Shown in pieces: positions 7,043 to 17,965 of a stretch of 64,000 bases of DNA (position 1 is the stretch's first letter; every line of letters begins with the position of its first letter). The notes under the pieces are model-generated. The model was given only the letters and a program-made list of their open reading frames with translations, was not told the origin of the DNA and made no database searches. A program made the translations under genes and the position numbers. This DNA comes from Vulcanimicrobium alpinum (GTDB taxonomy: Bacteria; Vulcanimicrobiota; Vulcanimicrobiia; Vulcanimicrobiales; Vulcanimicrobiaceae), in contig NZ_AP025523.1 of NCBI RefSeq assembly GCF_027923555.1, positions 2,298,484 to 2,362,483 of the forward strand. The letters are read 5' to 3'.

Positions 7043-8161
7043 TCAAGCTGCCCGCGCGGCCAGCACGCCCCGATACAGCTCGAGGATCCGGCCCGCTTGC
7101 ATCCCCACCGTAAAGCGTGAGTATGCCAAATGTACGGCACTCTGATCGCGTCCCGCATCGAATGCGGCGCTCAGGGCGGCCGCGACCGCTGCCGGGTCGG
7201 CGGCGACGATGCGCCCCGCCCCGGCCAGCACGTCGCGCGACGCCGCGCTCTCCGCCGCGACGATCGGGAGACCCGCCGCCAGTGCCTCGGCGAGGACCAG
7301 TCCCTGGGTATCGGTCGTCGACGGAAAGACGAAGGCGTCGGCTGAGGCGTAGACGTCGGCCAGGCTCGCCCGCGGCAGCGCGCCGGTGAACCGCACGCGC
7401 GCGGACAGGCCCAGGGCCGCCGCCCGCGCCTCGAGCTCGGCACGCTGCGGGCCCTCGCCGACGACGGCGAGCCGCGCCTCCGGCAGCCGTACCAGCGCGT
7501 CGAGCGCGAGCTCGACGTTCTTCTCCGCGCCGAGGCGCGCGACGACGAGCGCCAGCGGACGCGCGTCGTCCGCACCGAGCCGCGCGCGCACGTCGGAGCG
7601 CCGCACGCCGGCGGCAAACGCCGCGACGTCGATCGCGCTGGGCACCACCGCGATCGCCGCGCGCACGCCCAGCTCGCGCAATCGCATCTCCATCGCGCGC
7701 GTCGGGACGATGACGGCGTCGGCGGCGTTCGCGTAGCGTCGGGTGAGCGTCACCATCGCGCGCTCCGTCGCGACGCGGTCGAACGGCGCGTAATGCGCGT
7801 ACGCGTCGAGCCGCGTGTGATACGTGAAGACGAGCGGGATGCGATGCCGGCGCGCGTACGCCGCGGCCATCCAGCCGGTGACGAACGGCGAGTGCGCGTG
7901 AACGACGTCGATCCCGCGCACGCGGCGGCGGTCGCCGGCGTTCAGATACGGGACGCACAGACGATACGCCGTCCGGGTCGGGAGCGGCAGCGACGGGATG
8001 CGCACCACGTCGCGCGCGTCGTCGACGAAATCGGGAAAGTGCGGGGCGATCGTCGTGACGTCGACGCCGTGCGCGCGCAAGCCCTCGCGCAGCGCGTCGA
8101 TGCTCGACACGATGCCGTTGACGATCGGCTTGTAGCATTCGGTGAAGAACCCGATTCGCAC
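7043..8161 (-). CDS. GT4-family glycosyltransferase (GDP-mannose-dependent type)
   Basis: 372 residues from a GTG at 8161, where the protein begins VRIGFFTECYKPIVNGIVSS, typical of GT4 enzymes such as PimB-like mannosyltransferases. The N-terminal Rossmann domain carries DVVHAHSPFVTGW and VFTYHTRLDAYAHY; the C-terminal domain has VVARLGAEKN, VVGEGPQRAEL and the donor-binding FPSTTDTQGLVLAEALAAG. The frame is open 106 codons upstream, but that part is low-complexity and overlaps the divergent leader region. It probably transfers a sugar to a lipid or polysaccharide acceptor at the inner membrane; the substrate cannot be told. Confidence 0.9.
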   Translation of the reverse strand: MRIGFFTECYKPIVNGIVSSIDALREGLRAHGVDVTTIAPHFPDFVDDARDVVRIPSLPLPTRTAYRLCVPYLNAGDRRRVRGIDVVHAHSPFVTGWMAAAYARRHRIPLVFTYHTRLDAYAHYAPFDRVATERAMVTLTRRYANAADAVIVPTRAMEMRLRELGVRAAIAVVPSAIDVAAFAAGVRRSDVRARLGADDARPLALVVARLGAEKNVELALDALVRLPEARLAVVGEGPQRAELEARAAALGLSARVRFTGALPRASLADVYASADAFVFPSTTDTQGLVLAEALAAGLPIVAAESAASRDVLAGAGRIVAADPAAVAAALSAAFDAGRDQSAVHLAYSRFTVGMQAGRILELYRGVLAARAA

Positions 8162-8286
8162 GACGTTGACGCTGTTTCTCGGTGCGGCCGCAGCACCATG
8201 GCGCTCGCTTGTATCGGTGCTCGCGCGTAGCCCAACCGCATACCGCTTCGCTACGACTTTGTCAACTTGACCCCGGGGGAGCCCCG

Positions 8287-8354
8287 TGCTAATCTCGGCG
8301 GGTTCGCCGGACCCGTCTGGTCCGAGAGCATTCGACCGAGCCGTTGCTGGCTCG
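8287..8354 (+). promoter_or_regulatory. Structured RNA leader candidate upstream of the YabE-like gene
   Basis: In the roughly 290-base gap between the divergent glycosyltransferase and the YabE-like gene, two nested stems are visible: TGC-(bulge TAA)-TCTCGG pairs with CCGAGA-GCA (8287-8330) and encloses CGGGT/ACCCG; next comes a perfect CGAGCC/GGCTCG hairpin (8337-8354). A C-rich/G-rich stretch at 8271-8286 could extend it. The combination upstream of a cell-wall hydrolase-like gene suggests a cis-acting RNA. I do not recognise a known riboswitch consensus. Confidence 0.4.
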
Positions 8355-8454
8355 CCGACCACCGCTACGACGTCGGGTGCGACATCAGATCGGTACGGAG
8401 CAGCGCTCCGCACGCTCAGAAAATGCACCCACCGCACGAGAAAGGAGTCGGACG

Positions 8455-9501
8455 ATCCGAAGCGATCTTCCATCACCACTCGCGGCGACGGGCGTGCTTT
8501 CCCTGGGGCTTCTCCTTCCGCTCGGCAGCGGTTCGTTCGCGGACCGGATCGCCAATACCGTCGCAGCGGTCGCGGATCCCGGCCCCGCCAAGCACGTCAC
8601 GCTCATCCGCGACGGCGTCTCCGAGACGCTGGCAACCCATGCCCCCACGCCCGACGCTCTTCTCGCGGAGCGCGGCGTCCTGCGGGCCGCCGATGACGCC
8701 CTGAGCGTCGCACCGCAAAGCCCCCTCACCGACGGCGAGACCGTCTCCTATCGCGCAGCCGTCCCCGTCACGATCATCGTCGACGGTCAGACCCGTCAAC
8801 TGCGCAGCGCCGCGCCCACCGTCGGCGCCCTGCTCGCTTCTCAAGGCGTCGCCTACGACCGTCACGACGAACTCGCACCCGCTCCGGCGGCTCCGCTCGA
8901 GAACGACGTCGTCGTCAACGTGCGCCATGTCGACGCGTGGACCGAGACGGTCCGCAACGCGATCCGCGTCCCGGTCGTGAAGCGCTTTGCGTACACCCTG
9001 CCGGCCGGCAAGTCGCAGGTGATCAGCGCCGGACACGCCGGGATCCGCGAGGTGCGCTACAGCGTCGCGCGCACGCCGGACCGCCGTGCCACCCGCCGCA
9101 CCCTGCTGCTCGCGCGCGTCCTGCGGGCGCCGCAAGCCCGGATCGTCGCGGAAGGGGTCGGCGAGTATGCCGCGCTCGCGCACTTTGCCGAACGCGGGAT
9201 CGCCGGGACGCTCCGGCTCGCCAGCAGCGCCCTCTCGATGGTCGCCACGGCCTATACCGCGAGCTGCGGCGGCTGCACCGGCACGACGGCCAGCGGACGA
9301 CCCGCCGGGCACGGCGTCGTCGCGGTCGATCCGGCCGTGATCCCGCTGGGGACGCACATGTACATCCCGGGTTACGGGCACGCGGTCGCCGGCGACACCG
9401 GCGGCGCGATTCGCGGAAACCGGATCGACCTCGGCTTCAACTCCAACGCGGCGGCCAACGAGTTCGGCCGCCGGCCGATCACGGTCTACCTGATCAAATA
9501 A
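8455..9501 (+). CDS. YabE-like secreted protein: DUF348 repeats, G5 domain, 3D domain
   Basis: Order of parts: hydrophobic export signal (LAATGVLSLGLLLPLG), two DUF348 modules (VTLIRDGVSETLATHAPT; VTIIVDGQTRQLRSAAPT), a G5 domain (about 80 residues), and a C-terminal 3D domain with MVATAYTASCGGC, ASGRPAGHGVVAVDP, IPLGTHMYIPGYG, DTGG and RIDLGF, carrying the three Asp that name the domain. Such proteins act on peptidoglycan in the envelope. The start is unclear: the best ribosome site (AAAGGAG, 8441-8447) lies 7 bases before an ATC at 8455, giving a clean signal peptide; a GTG at 8494 and a TTG at 8344 (inside the leader hairpin) are alternatives. rsmA follows, as in Bacillus. Confidence 0.88.
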   Translation: MRSDLPSPLAATGVLSLGLLLPLGSGSFADRIANTVAAVADPGPAKHVTLIRDGVSETLATHAPTPDALLAERGVLRAADDALSVAPQSPLTDGETVSYRAAVPVTIIVDGQTRQLRSAAPTVGALLASQGVAYDRHDELAPAPAAPLENDVVVNVRHVDAWTETVRNAIRVPVVKRFAYTLPAGKSQVISAGHAGIREVRYSVARTPDRRATRRTLLLARVLRAPQARIVAEGVGEYAALAHFAERGIAGTLRLASSALSMVATAYTASCGGCTGTTASGRPAGHGVVAVDPAVIPLGTHMYIPGYGHAVAGDTGGAIRGNRIDLGFNSNAAANEFGRRPITVYLIK

Positions 9502-9554
9502 CGCCTCCCGAACCCCCGGCCGCCGGCGACGAGCGCACGCATCCGCGTGCGCTT

Positions 9555-10355
9555 TTGGCATCGCGCGGCCTGCGCCCGAAAAAGCGGCTCGGTCAGCATT
9601 TCCTCATGGACGGCGGGACGGCGAACCGTATCGCGCGACTCGCCGTGCACGCGCCCGGCGACCGCGTCCTTGAGATCGGGGCCGGGACCGGCGCCTTGAC
9701 CGCGGCGCTGCTGCGGCTCGAAGCCGACGTTACCGCCTTCGACCTCGACGAAGACATGGTCGCGATCCTGCGTTCGCGTCCCGATCTGGCCGGCGCCGAG
9801 ATCCGCTCGGGCGACGCGCTGACCTTCGATTACGCGGGCTGGACGGGCGAACGCGACTGGTGCGCGGCCGGCAACCTTCCCTATAACGTCGGCACGCCGA
9901 CCCTGGTGCGGCTGGCGTCGCTCCCGCGTCCGCCGCAGCGCATCGTCGCGATGATTCAGAAGGACGTCGCGGACCGGCTCCTGGCCAAGCCCGGGACGCC
10001 GTCCTACGGCAGCCTGACGATCGCGATCGAGCTGACGATGACGACGCAGCGCGCGTTCAGCGTCCCGCCGAGCGCGTTCTTTCCGCGGCCCGGCGTGGTG
10101 TCGTCGGTCGTCGTGCTGCGGCGCCGCGCGACGCCGGCGGCGCCGGTCCGCGATCGCGCGCGCTTCGAACAGGTCGTGCGCGGCGCGTTCGCGTACCGGC
10201 GCAAGACGCTCGCGAACTCGCTCTCACTCGCGCTGGAATGTCCGCGCGACCGGATCGCCGACGCGATCGCCTCCCTCTCGCTCGATCCCGACGTGCGTGG
10301 TGAACATCTCGACCTCACGACCTTTGCCCGGCTCACCGACGCGCTCTTCGGCTGA
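9555..10355 (+). CDS. rsmA: 16S rRNA dimethyladenosine transferase RsmA (KsgA)
   Basis: About 266 residues, normal length. PKKRLGQHFLMD, the SAM-binding EIGAGTGALTAALL, the FDLDEDM acidic loop, the catalytic motif GNLPYNVGTP and SAFFPRPGVVSSVV are all typical of KsgA/RsmA, which dimethylates two adenines of the 16S 3' helix late in 30S maturation. No ATG/GTG exists near the expected N-terminus; the TTG at 9555 gives a standard-length protein but has no clear ribosome site. It follows the YabE-like gene by 53 bases. Confidence 0.94.
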   Translation: MASRGLRPKKRLGQHFLMDGGTANRIARLAVHAPGDRVLEIGAGTGALTAALLRLEADVTAFDLDEDMVAILRSRPDLAGAEIRSGDALTFDYAGWTGERDWCAAGNLPYNVGTPTLVRLASLPRPPQRIVAMIQKDVADRLLAKPGTPSYGSLTIAIELTMTTQRAFSVPPSAFFPRPGVVSSVVVLRRRATPAAPVRDRARFEQVVRGAFAYRRKTLANSLSLALECPRDRIADAIASLSLDPDVRGEHLDLTTFARLTDALFG

Positions 10356-11049
10356 CGCATTCCTGTGGTGGCGATCCCTGCTCTTCGCGCTCGCGCTGAT
10401 CGCGGCGGGCGTCGTCCTTCCGATCTTCGTCGCGGCGTTTCTGCTCGTCGGACACGCGATGACGAAGAGCGACCTCACCTCGCCGGCGACGGCGCTGGGG
10501 CTCCAGTTCGTCTCGTACGCGTTCGTGCTCGTCGTGTGCCTCGCGTATCTGCCGCGGCTGGCCCGCAGTTCGCTCGCCGACCTCGGACTGCGCCTGCCGA
10601 ACGCGGCCGAGGTGGGCTGGGGGCTCGCCGGCGCCGTCGCGATGCTGGTCGCCGTCGATCTCGTCGGCAGCCTCGAAGAGCGGCTCTTTCACACCAAGAT
10701 CACCGAGACCGCGATCGATCTGCTCAAGGCGACGCGCGGGACGCTGCTCACGACGCTGTTCGTGACGTTCGCGTGCGTCATCGCCCCGTTCTTCGAGGAG
10801 CTGCAGTTCCGCGGCTTCCTCTATAACGCGCTTCGCCGCTATCTGCCCACCGCCTGGGCCGCGATTCTCTCCGGACTCGTCTTCGGCGCCGCGCATTTTT
10901 CGGCGCTTGCGATCGTCCCGCTCGCCTGCGGCGGCGTCGTCCTCGCGCTCGTCTACGAGCGCACGCGTTCGCTCGCCGCGACCACGATCGCGCACGGGCT
11001 CTTCAACGCGGCCGGCGTCACCGCGCTGCTGGTGTTCCACCAGGCATAG
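10297..11049 (+). CDS. CPBP-family intramembrane metalloprotease (CAAX protease-like)
   Basis: 250 residues with about seven hydrophobic segments. The CPBP/Abi motifs are complete: FFEELQFRGFLYNALRR (EExxxR), FGAAHF and TTIAHGLFNA, which form the metal site within the membrane. Substrates of bacterial CPBP proteins vary (prenyl-type processing, immunity, envelope homeostasis) and nothing here fixes one. The GTG start at 10297 lies inside the last 20 codons of rsmA, so the two are probably coupled. The 3' end overlaps the convergent DUF2079 gene by 32 bases. Confidence 0.88.
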   Translation: MVNISTSRPLPGSPTRSSADAFLWWRSLLFALALIAAGVVLPIFVAAFLLVGHAMTKSDLTSPATALGLQFVSYAFVLVVCLAYLPRLARSSLADLGLRLPNAAEVGWGLAGAVAMLVAVDLVGSLEERLFHTKITETAIDLLKATRGTLLTTLFVTFACVIAPFFEELQFRGFLYNALRRYLPTAWAAILSGLVFGAAHFSALAIVPLACGGVVLALVYERTRSLAATTIAHGLFNAAGVTALLVFHQA

Positions 11050-12298
11050 CGGAGACCGGGACGCCGCCGCACAGCGCCGTTGCGGCCGGCCACGCGCCGA
11101 CGCCCAGCGAGGCGAAGAACGCGCGCGCGTCGCGGTCGTACGCGGGGCAGTAACCGCCCTCGCGCGGATCGTAGCGCGCGAGATGCACGTGCGGATTCGC
11201 CGCCGCGACGGCGTAGACGCCCTCTTGCGGACGGCGCACGACGACGTCGCGCTGCGACGCCCGCAGCGCCGCCGCGCGCGCGTACGCCGCGCGGTCGACG
11301 ACGTACGGCCAGCGCCCGGCTTTGAGCACGGTGTCGTTGATCGTCAGGGCGCAGAGGATCGCGCACGCCAGCATCGGCGTCGCGATCCGCGGACGCTTTG
11401 CGACGGCGTACGCGGCGGCGAGCGCGGCCGCCGCGACGAGCGGCGCGGTCCAATGCGTCCCGATGCGCGCGATCGGGTACGCCCACGGCCGGTTGAAGGT
11501 CAGCTCGGCGACCAGCGGTGCGGCGAGCAGGATGCGCCCGCCCAGCAGGAGCGGTGCGAACGCGAACGGCGCGAGCAGTGCGGCGAAGAACGCGAGCTTC
11601 GCGAGCGGATCGTCGACCTGCAGCGCATACGCAGGCTGCGAGGGCTGCGCGCCGGCGAGCCGTTCCGCGAGCAGGAAGGCGGCGCCGTTGACGAGCGCCA
11701 GCCCGGCGAGCGCGATCCCGATACGGCGATCCCACCACAGCGCGCACGCAACGCCGAACCACAGCACGAACAGCGCCTGATCTTCTTTGAGTCCGAGCAG
11801 CACTTGCGCGACGAGCAGCGCTGGGACGAGGCTGCGCCGCCGCACCGCGAGCGCACCGAGCGCCGCGAACAGCGGGACGAACACGTTTTCCAGGAAGTTT
11901 CCGTAGGCGAGTCCCTGCGCGCTTGGCGAGAGCAGGTACGCGATCCCGACGACGCTCGCGCCGCGCGGCGTCGACCCGCACGCGCGCGCGAACGCGCACA
12001 GCGCGAGCGAAGCGCCGGCGATCGCGAGCACCTGCACGATCAGCAGCGTCTGCGCGTACGGCGCGAGCGCGATCAGCGGAACGAGCGCGAGCAGGATCCA
12101 CGAGTCGTGGACCTGGAGATGCGGGCGATACTCGGCGGCGTTCCACGAACCGCGGCCGTGCGCTTCGCCGGCGAGCCACTGCACGAACGTCCCCGTGTCG
12201 GCGCCGTAGCGCAGGGCATAAAGTTTGTTCAGATCGAGCGCGATGTAGAGCGCGGCGAAGGCGAGCGCGGCGATCGTCACCGCGCGCGTCGGCTTCAT
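11018..12298 (-). CDS. DUF2079 polytopic membrane protein (glycosyltransferase-like)
   Basis: 426 residues from an ATG at 12298 that overlaps the stop of the upstream glycosyltransferase (ATGA). At least eight hydrophobic segments and an early loop with ALRYGADTGTFVQWLAGEAHGRGSW and HLQVHDSWI resemble DUF2079 proteins, relatives of GT-C glycosyltransferases with luminal Asp residues. The C-terminus is a soluble domain with DVVVRRPQEGVYAV. Coupling to the GT4 gene suggests a joint role in surface glycan or glycolipid synthesis. The substrate is unknown. Confidence 0.82.
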   Translation of the reverse strand: MKPTRAVTIAALAFAALYIALDLNKLYALRYGADTGTFVQWLAGEAHGRGSWNAAEYRPHLQVHDSWILLALVPLIALAPYAQTLLIVQVLAIAGASLALCAFARACGSTPRGASVVGIAYLLSPSAQGLAYGNFLENVFVPLFAALGALAVRRRSLVPALLVAQVLLGLKEDQALFVLWFGVACALWWDRRIGIALAGLALVNGAAFLLAERLAGAQPSQPAYALQVDDPLAKLAFFAALLAPFAFAPLLLGGRILLAAPLVAELTFNRPWAYPIARIGTHWTAPLVAAAALAAAYAVAKRPRIATPMLACAILCALTINDTVLKAGRWPYVVDRAAYARAAALRASQRDVVVRRPQEGVYAVAAANPHVHLARYDPREGGYCPAYDRDARAFFASLGVGAWPAATALCGGVPVSAMPGGTPAAR

Positions 12299-13395
12299 CC
12301 GCGCGCCGCCGTCTCGTCGACGATCGCGCGCAGCCGAGCGAGGAAACGCGGCGGCGCGAAGCGCTCGGCGTGGGCGCGCAGGCACTGCGGATCGTATGCC
12401 GCCGGATCGAACCGCCGCAGCGCCTCCGCCAGCGACGCGGGCTCGGGGACGTCGAAAAACGCGCCGGTCTCGTGCTCGACGATCGTCTCCAGCGCACCGC
12501 CGGCGCGCAGCGCGATCGTCGGCCGGCCGGCCGCGGCCGCCTCGAGCGGGACCAGACCGAAATCTTCCTCACCCGGCAGGATCGCGGCGCGCGCATCGCC
12601 GACGATCGCGTTGCGCGCCGCGTCGTCGACGAGCCCGTGAAACGTCGTGCGCGTGCCTGCGGCGAGGCGCTTGAGACGGCGTTCGTCGGGCCCGGTGCCG
12701 AGGACGTGCAGCGGGATGCCGACGAGCGCGCAAGCGGCGATCGCGAGATCGATCCGCTTGTACGGCAGCAGCCGCGAGACGACGACGACGTAGTCGCCGT
12801 TGCCGGCGCCGGCGGTGAACCGGTCGACGTCGACCGGACACGGGAGCACGTCGGCGTCGCGTCCATACCATCGGCGAACCCGCTCGGCGACGTTGCGCGA
12901 GTTCGCGACGAACCGCGTCGGCCGCTGCGCCGCGCGCACGTCCCACGCCGCGAGCCGCGCGACCAGCGGGCGCGCGAGCATCCCCGCGCCGAACCCGCCG
13001 ACGTAGCGCGCGGCGTCGAAGACGAACCGCGAGACCGTGTTGATGTAACAGACGTGAACCGCGTCCGGGCGAAAGCGCACGCCCTTCGCCCACGACGTCG
13101 TCGACGAGACGATCACGTCGTACGCCGAGAGGTCGAAGCTCTCGAACGCGCGCGGATAGAGCGGCGCGTACAGCCGGAACGCGCGCGACCGCAGCGGCGC
13201 GTGCTGAAGAAACGACGTGCGCACCCGCGCAGCGGGAACGAGATCGCCGACGGCACGCGCGTCGTAGAGCGCGGTGTACACCGGCGCGTCGGGCCAGCCC
13301 GACGCGAAGTGCGCGAAGACGCGTTCCGCGCCGCCGCGCTGATTCAGATAATCGTGAACGAGCGCGGTGCGCGGAACCGAAGCGCCGGCCGTCAG
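12295..13395 (-). CDS. GT4-family glycosyltransferase, probable CTG start
   Basis: 366 residues if translation begins at the CTG at 13395. The N-terminus TALVHDYLNQRGGAERVF is typical of GT4 enzymes; later motifs are VVVVSRLLPYKRIDLAI, VLGTGPDERRLKRLA and LPGEEDFGLVPLEAAAAGRP. No ATG/GTG/TTG exists between the end of the upstream M16-like gene and the conserved start. The CTG overlaps that gene's TGA as CTGA, matching the GTGA/ATGA overlaps elsewhere in the window, and GGAG lies 7 bases upstream. It couples at its other end to the DUF2079 gene. Confidence 0.88.
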   Translation of the reverse strand: MTAGASVPRTALVHDYLNQRGGAERVFAHFASGWPDAPVYTALYDARAVGDLVPAARVRTSFLQHAPLRSRAFRLYAPLYPRAFESFDLSAYDVIVSSTTSWAKGVRFRPDAVHVCYINTVSRFVFDAARYVGGFGAGMLARPLVARLAAWDVRAAQRPTRFVANSRNVAERVRRWYGRDADVLPCPVDVDRFTAGAGNGDYVVVVSRLLPYKRIDLAIAACALVGIPLHVLGTGPDERRLKRLAAGTRTTFHGLVDDAARNAIVGDARAAILPGEEDFGLVPLEAAAAGRPTIALRAGGALETIVEHETGAFFDVPEPASLAEALRRFDPAAYDPQCLRAHAERFAPPRFLARLRAIVDETAARG

Positions 13396-14708
13396 TTCCC
13401 CGCTCCGCCGTCGCCGGATTGCCGCGGCAGGACCAGCGCGACGTCGAAACGCCGGAACCAGCGTTTCGCGACGCGCTCGACGTCGGCTGCGGTGACGGCG
13501 GAGATGGCGGCGCCGACCCCATCGGCGGCCCCGGCGTCGAGACCCTGCGCGGCCGCGTTGCCGATCGCGAACGCGCGCTCGTCGAGCGAGACGCTTTCGA
13601 GCGCCCACGCGCCGCGCGCCGTCTCCCGATAACGCGCCAGCAGCGCCGGCGCGAGCGGCTTCGCGGCCGCGTCTTTGAGGACGGCGTCGACGCCCGCGAG
13701 CGCGGTCGTCGGATCGATGCGCGAGCCGTTGAGCCACACGGCGAGCTGCGCGGGCGCGGTGTCGTAGCCGTAGATCGTACCGGCCGGGCGGAACAGCGGC
13801 GATGCCGTCGCCGACGTCGATGCTTCGAACACGTCGGTGATGAGCGCGCGTACCACCAGCGCCGCGGCGAAGTCGCCGTCGCCGAGCGGCGGCGCCGCGA
13901 ACCCGAGGACGACGTACGGCGCGAAAACGTCGCGGCGAGTCACCATCCGCTTGGGCTGCGCGCCGAAGGGGCGCACCGCCACCGGCGCGATCGCCGGTGC
14001 TGCGCCGGCGGGGAGCGCGGCGACGATCGTGCGCGCCGCTGCCGCGGTGGCGGCGCCGGTCTGGCCGACTGACGCGATCAGTGCCGCCCCGCGCGCATAC
14101 CACGCGGCGTAGAACGCGCGCGCCGCGGCACCGTCGAGCGCTGCCAGCGAGGCGGGCGTCCCCAGCGCGGGCGTCCCGGCCGCGTCGCGATAGTACGAGC
14201 GGCGCAGCATCTCGAGCCCGACCCAGCGCGGATCGCGCTCGTTGTCGGCGATCCGCCGGCCGAGCGCGTCGCGCGCGGCCGCGAGGGCCGCCGGCTCGAA
14301 GGCCGGCTTCGCGAACGCCCGCGCGACGAGCGGCGCGAGCGCGGCGAGCGCCTGCGGCTGTGCTTCGAGATAGAAGCGGACGTACTGCGCCGAGGCGACG
14401 TACGCGATCGACCCGCCGCGTGCCGCTACCGCGTCTTCGAGCGCGACGCCGTCGACCGGCTCGTGCAGCAGCGCCTCGGCGACGAGCGCGGCGAGACCGT
14501 CCTGGCCGGCGCTCTGGCGGCTCAGTCCGGCAGGGACGAACAGTGCGATCCCCGCCAGCGGAAGGGCGGGATCGGCGCGGACGAACGCGCGCCCGCCGCC
14601 GCCGTCGACGCCGGCGACGGGCGGAGCGGCGGGCGCCGCGGCGACCAGGAACGGGAGCGCGAGCGCGGCGGCGCAGGCGCGGAGGCTCGGACGCATGCGG
14701 GATCCCAT
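13392..14708 (-). CDS. M16-family (insulinase-like) protein without the zinc motif
   Basis: 438 residues with a signal peptide (RPSLRACAAALALPFLVAAAP) and the two-domain M16 fold: a GLSRQSAGQDGLAALVAEAL segment where active enzymes have GxxHxxEH, and a later PYVVLGFAAPPLGDGD segment typical of the M16 C-terminal domain. His and Glu of the HxxEH motif are absent, so it cannot bind zinc in the usual way. M16B proteases commonly pair one active and one inactive subunit. The gene follows a second M16-like gene by 4 bases, and its TGA overlaps the next gene. A start at 14696 is equally possible. Confidence 0.85.
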   Translation of the reverse strand: MGSRMRPSLRACAAALALPFLVAAAPAAPPVAGVDGGGGRAFVRADPALPLAGIALFVPAGLSRQSAGQDGLAALVAEALLHEPVDGVALEDAVAARGGSIAYVASAQYVRFYLEAQPQALAALAPLVARAFAKPAFEPAALAAARDALGRRIADNERDPRWVGLEMLRRSYYRDAAGTPALGTPASLAALDGAAARAFYAAWYARGAALIASVGQTGAATAAAARTIVAALPAGAAPAIAPVAVRPFGAQPKRMVTRRDVFAPYVVLGFAAPPLGDGDFAAALVVRALITDVFEASTSATASPLFRPAGTIYGYDTAPAQLAVWLNGSRIDPTTALAGVDAVLKDAAAKPLAPALLARYRETARGAWALESVSLDERAFAIGNAAAQGLDAGAADGVGAAISAVTAADVERVAKRWFRRFDVALVLPRQSGDGGAGN

Positions 14709-14712
14709 CGAT

Positions 14713-16025
14713 TCAGGCGCGCTTGGCGGCCGGCGCGGCTTTCGTCAGCGTGACGACCGCCGGCGGCACGGCAAGGTAGCGCGCCGCGACGCGGGCGACG
14801 GCCTGCGGCGTCAGCGCGGCGGCGGCGGTGAAGTAACGGCCTTGCATCCCGGCTTCGGCAGGGGCGTACGGCGCGTTTCCCTCGACGGCGTACCAGCCGA
14901 AGGTGTCGGCGAGCTCGGCCGGGGTCTGCAGTTCGCTCAGCAGTTGATAGACGAAGGCGGTGCGGGCGGCGTTGAACGCCGCCGGCGGCAACGGGGTCGC
15001 GGCGGCGGCGATTGCGCGCTCGACGATCGGCAGGGCGGCAGCAGCGTCGTCGCCGGCGATCGTCACCAGAAACGTTCCGGGATCGTGGTAGGTAACGAAT
15101 TTGCCGGTGACCGTCGCACGCAGCGGCCCGAGTGCTCGCCGGACGCTCCCCGTTTTCGGCGCGAACAGCGATTCGGCGAGAAAGTCCATCGCGGTTGCGG
15201 ACGCCTCGTCGCCGATCGGCGGGCCGGCCCAGCCCAGGCCCTGCCCGTCGACCGATGCGCTGCGCAGGACGACGGGCCCGGCGGCCCGGCTCGCCGGCGC
15301 GGGGATCGGTTCAGGATCCGGCGCCGCGCCGTCGCGCGTCACGGCGCTCTGCGCCGCGGCAGGGTCGACGTTTCCGGTCAGCACGAGGACCGCGTTCGCC
15401 GGCCGGAAGGCACGCTCGGCGAACGCCTTCACGTCGGCAAGCGGGACGCTCGCGAGCGTCGCCGGCGTCCCGATCGTCCCGTCGTGAAACGGTCCGTCGG
15501 CGAAGAGCGCGGTGCCGAGCGCGTTCTCGATCGCCTCGGACGGCTCGAATGAGCGCAGCAGCGCGTCCTCGGCGGCGTCGCGGCGGCCCGACTGCAGGCC
15601 GCCCTGATCGACGACCGGCGCGAAGAAGTCTGCGGTCATCGCTCGCACGATCGCCGGGGCGCTCTCGGGACCGACGAGGGCGGTGATCGAGACGGCGCTG
15701 GGATAGGCGGCGACGGTCAGCCGGCCGCCGTACCGCGTCACGAGGCGGCCAAGCGAGGTCCCGGTGATCGGGGTGGAGGCCGTGACGGTCATCGCGGCGA
15801 GCCGCGAGAGCCCCGGGACGGGCTTCGGACCGAAGCCGCCCGTCGGCGCACGATACCAGAGCGCGACGGCCGCCGCGTTCTGGGCGGGATCGGGGCGCAC
15901 GATCGTGGTCAGCCCGGCGGGTGCTGCGGTCGCCGCAGGTGCCGGCCCGGCGGCCCGCGCCGCCGGCGGCCCGGAGACGAGAAGGGCCGCGACGAGCGCG
16001 GCCCCAGTTCGTGTGCCCGCAGCGG

Positions 16026-16029
<4 letters not shown>
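14713..16029 (-). CDS. M16-family (insulinase-like) protein without the zinc motif, second copy
   Basis: 438 residues. A signal segment (GAALVAALLVSGPPAARA) precedes an M16 N-terminal domain (AVALWYRAPTGGFGPKPVPG) in which the position of HxxEH reads SRLAAM. The inter-subunit segment AENALG/FRPANAVLVLTGNVD and the C-terminal domain are present. With its neighbour it would form a heterodimer lacking a catalytic site in both halves. The GTG start overlaps the ftsH stop (GTGA). Coupling to ftsH suggests a role in envelope protein quality control, which is inference. Confidence 0.85.
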
Positions 16030-17945
<1,916 letters not shown>

Positions 17946-17965
17946 GCGTTGCGAGACCCTTTTAC

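Noticed and set aside
8271-8454. Calling the leader a c-di-AMP (ydaO) riboswitch
   Set aside because: Gene context fits, but the characteristic GGGGxGAAUC and CCGAAUCCGUCAGCU-like segments are not visible. Only a generic structured leader is claimed.
8162-8479. N-terminal extension of the GT4 gene upstream of 8161
   Set aside because: The frame is open but low-complexity, overlaps the divergent leader and its hairpins, and the conserved protein starts exactly at the GTG at 8161.
10953-12866. Long minus-strand open frame over the DUF2079 and GT4 genes
   Set aside because: Its translation is low-complexity Arg/Ala/Ser, while the overlapping frames carry membrane and glycosyltransferase motifs and 4-base coupling.
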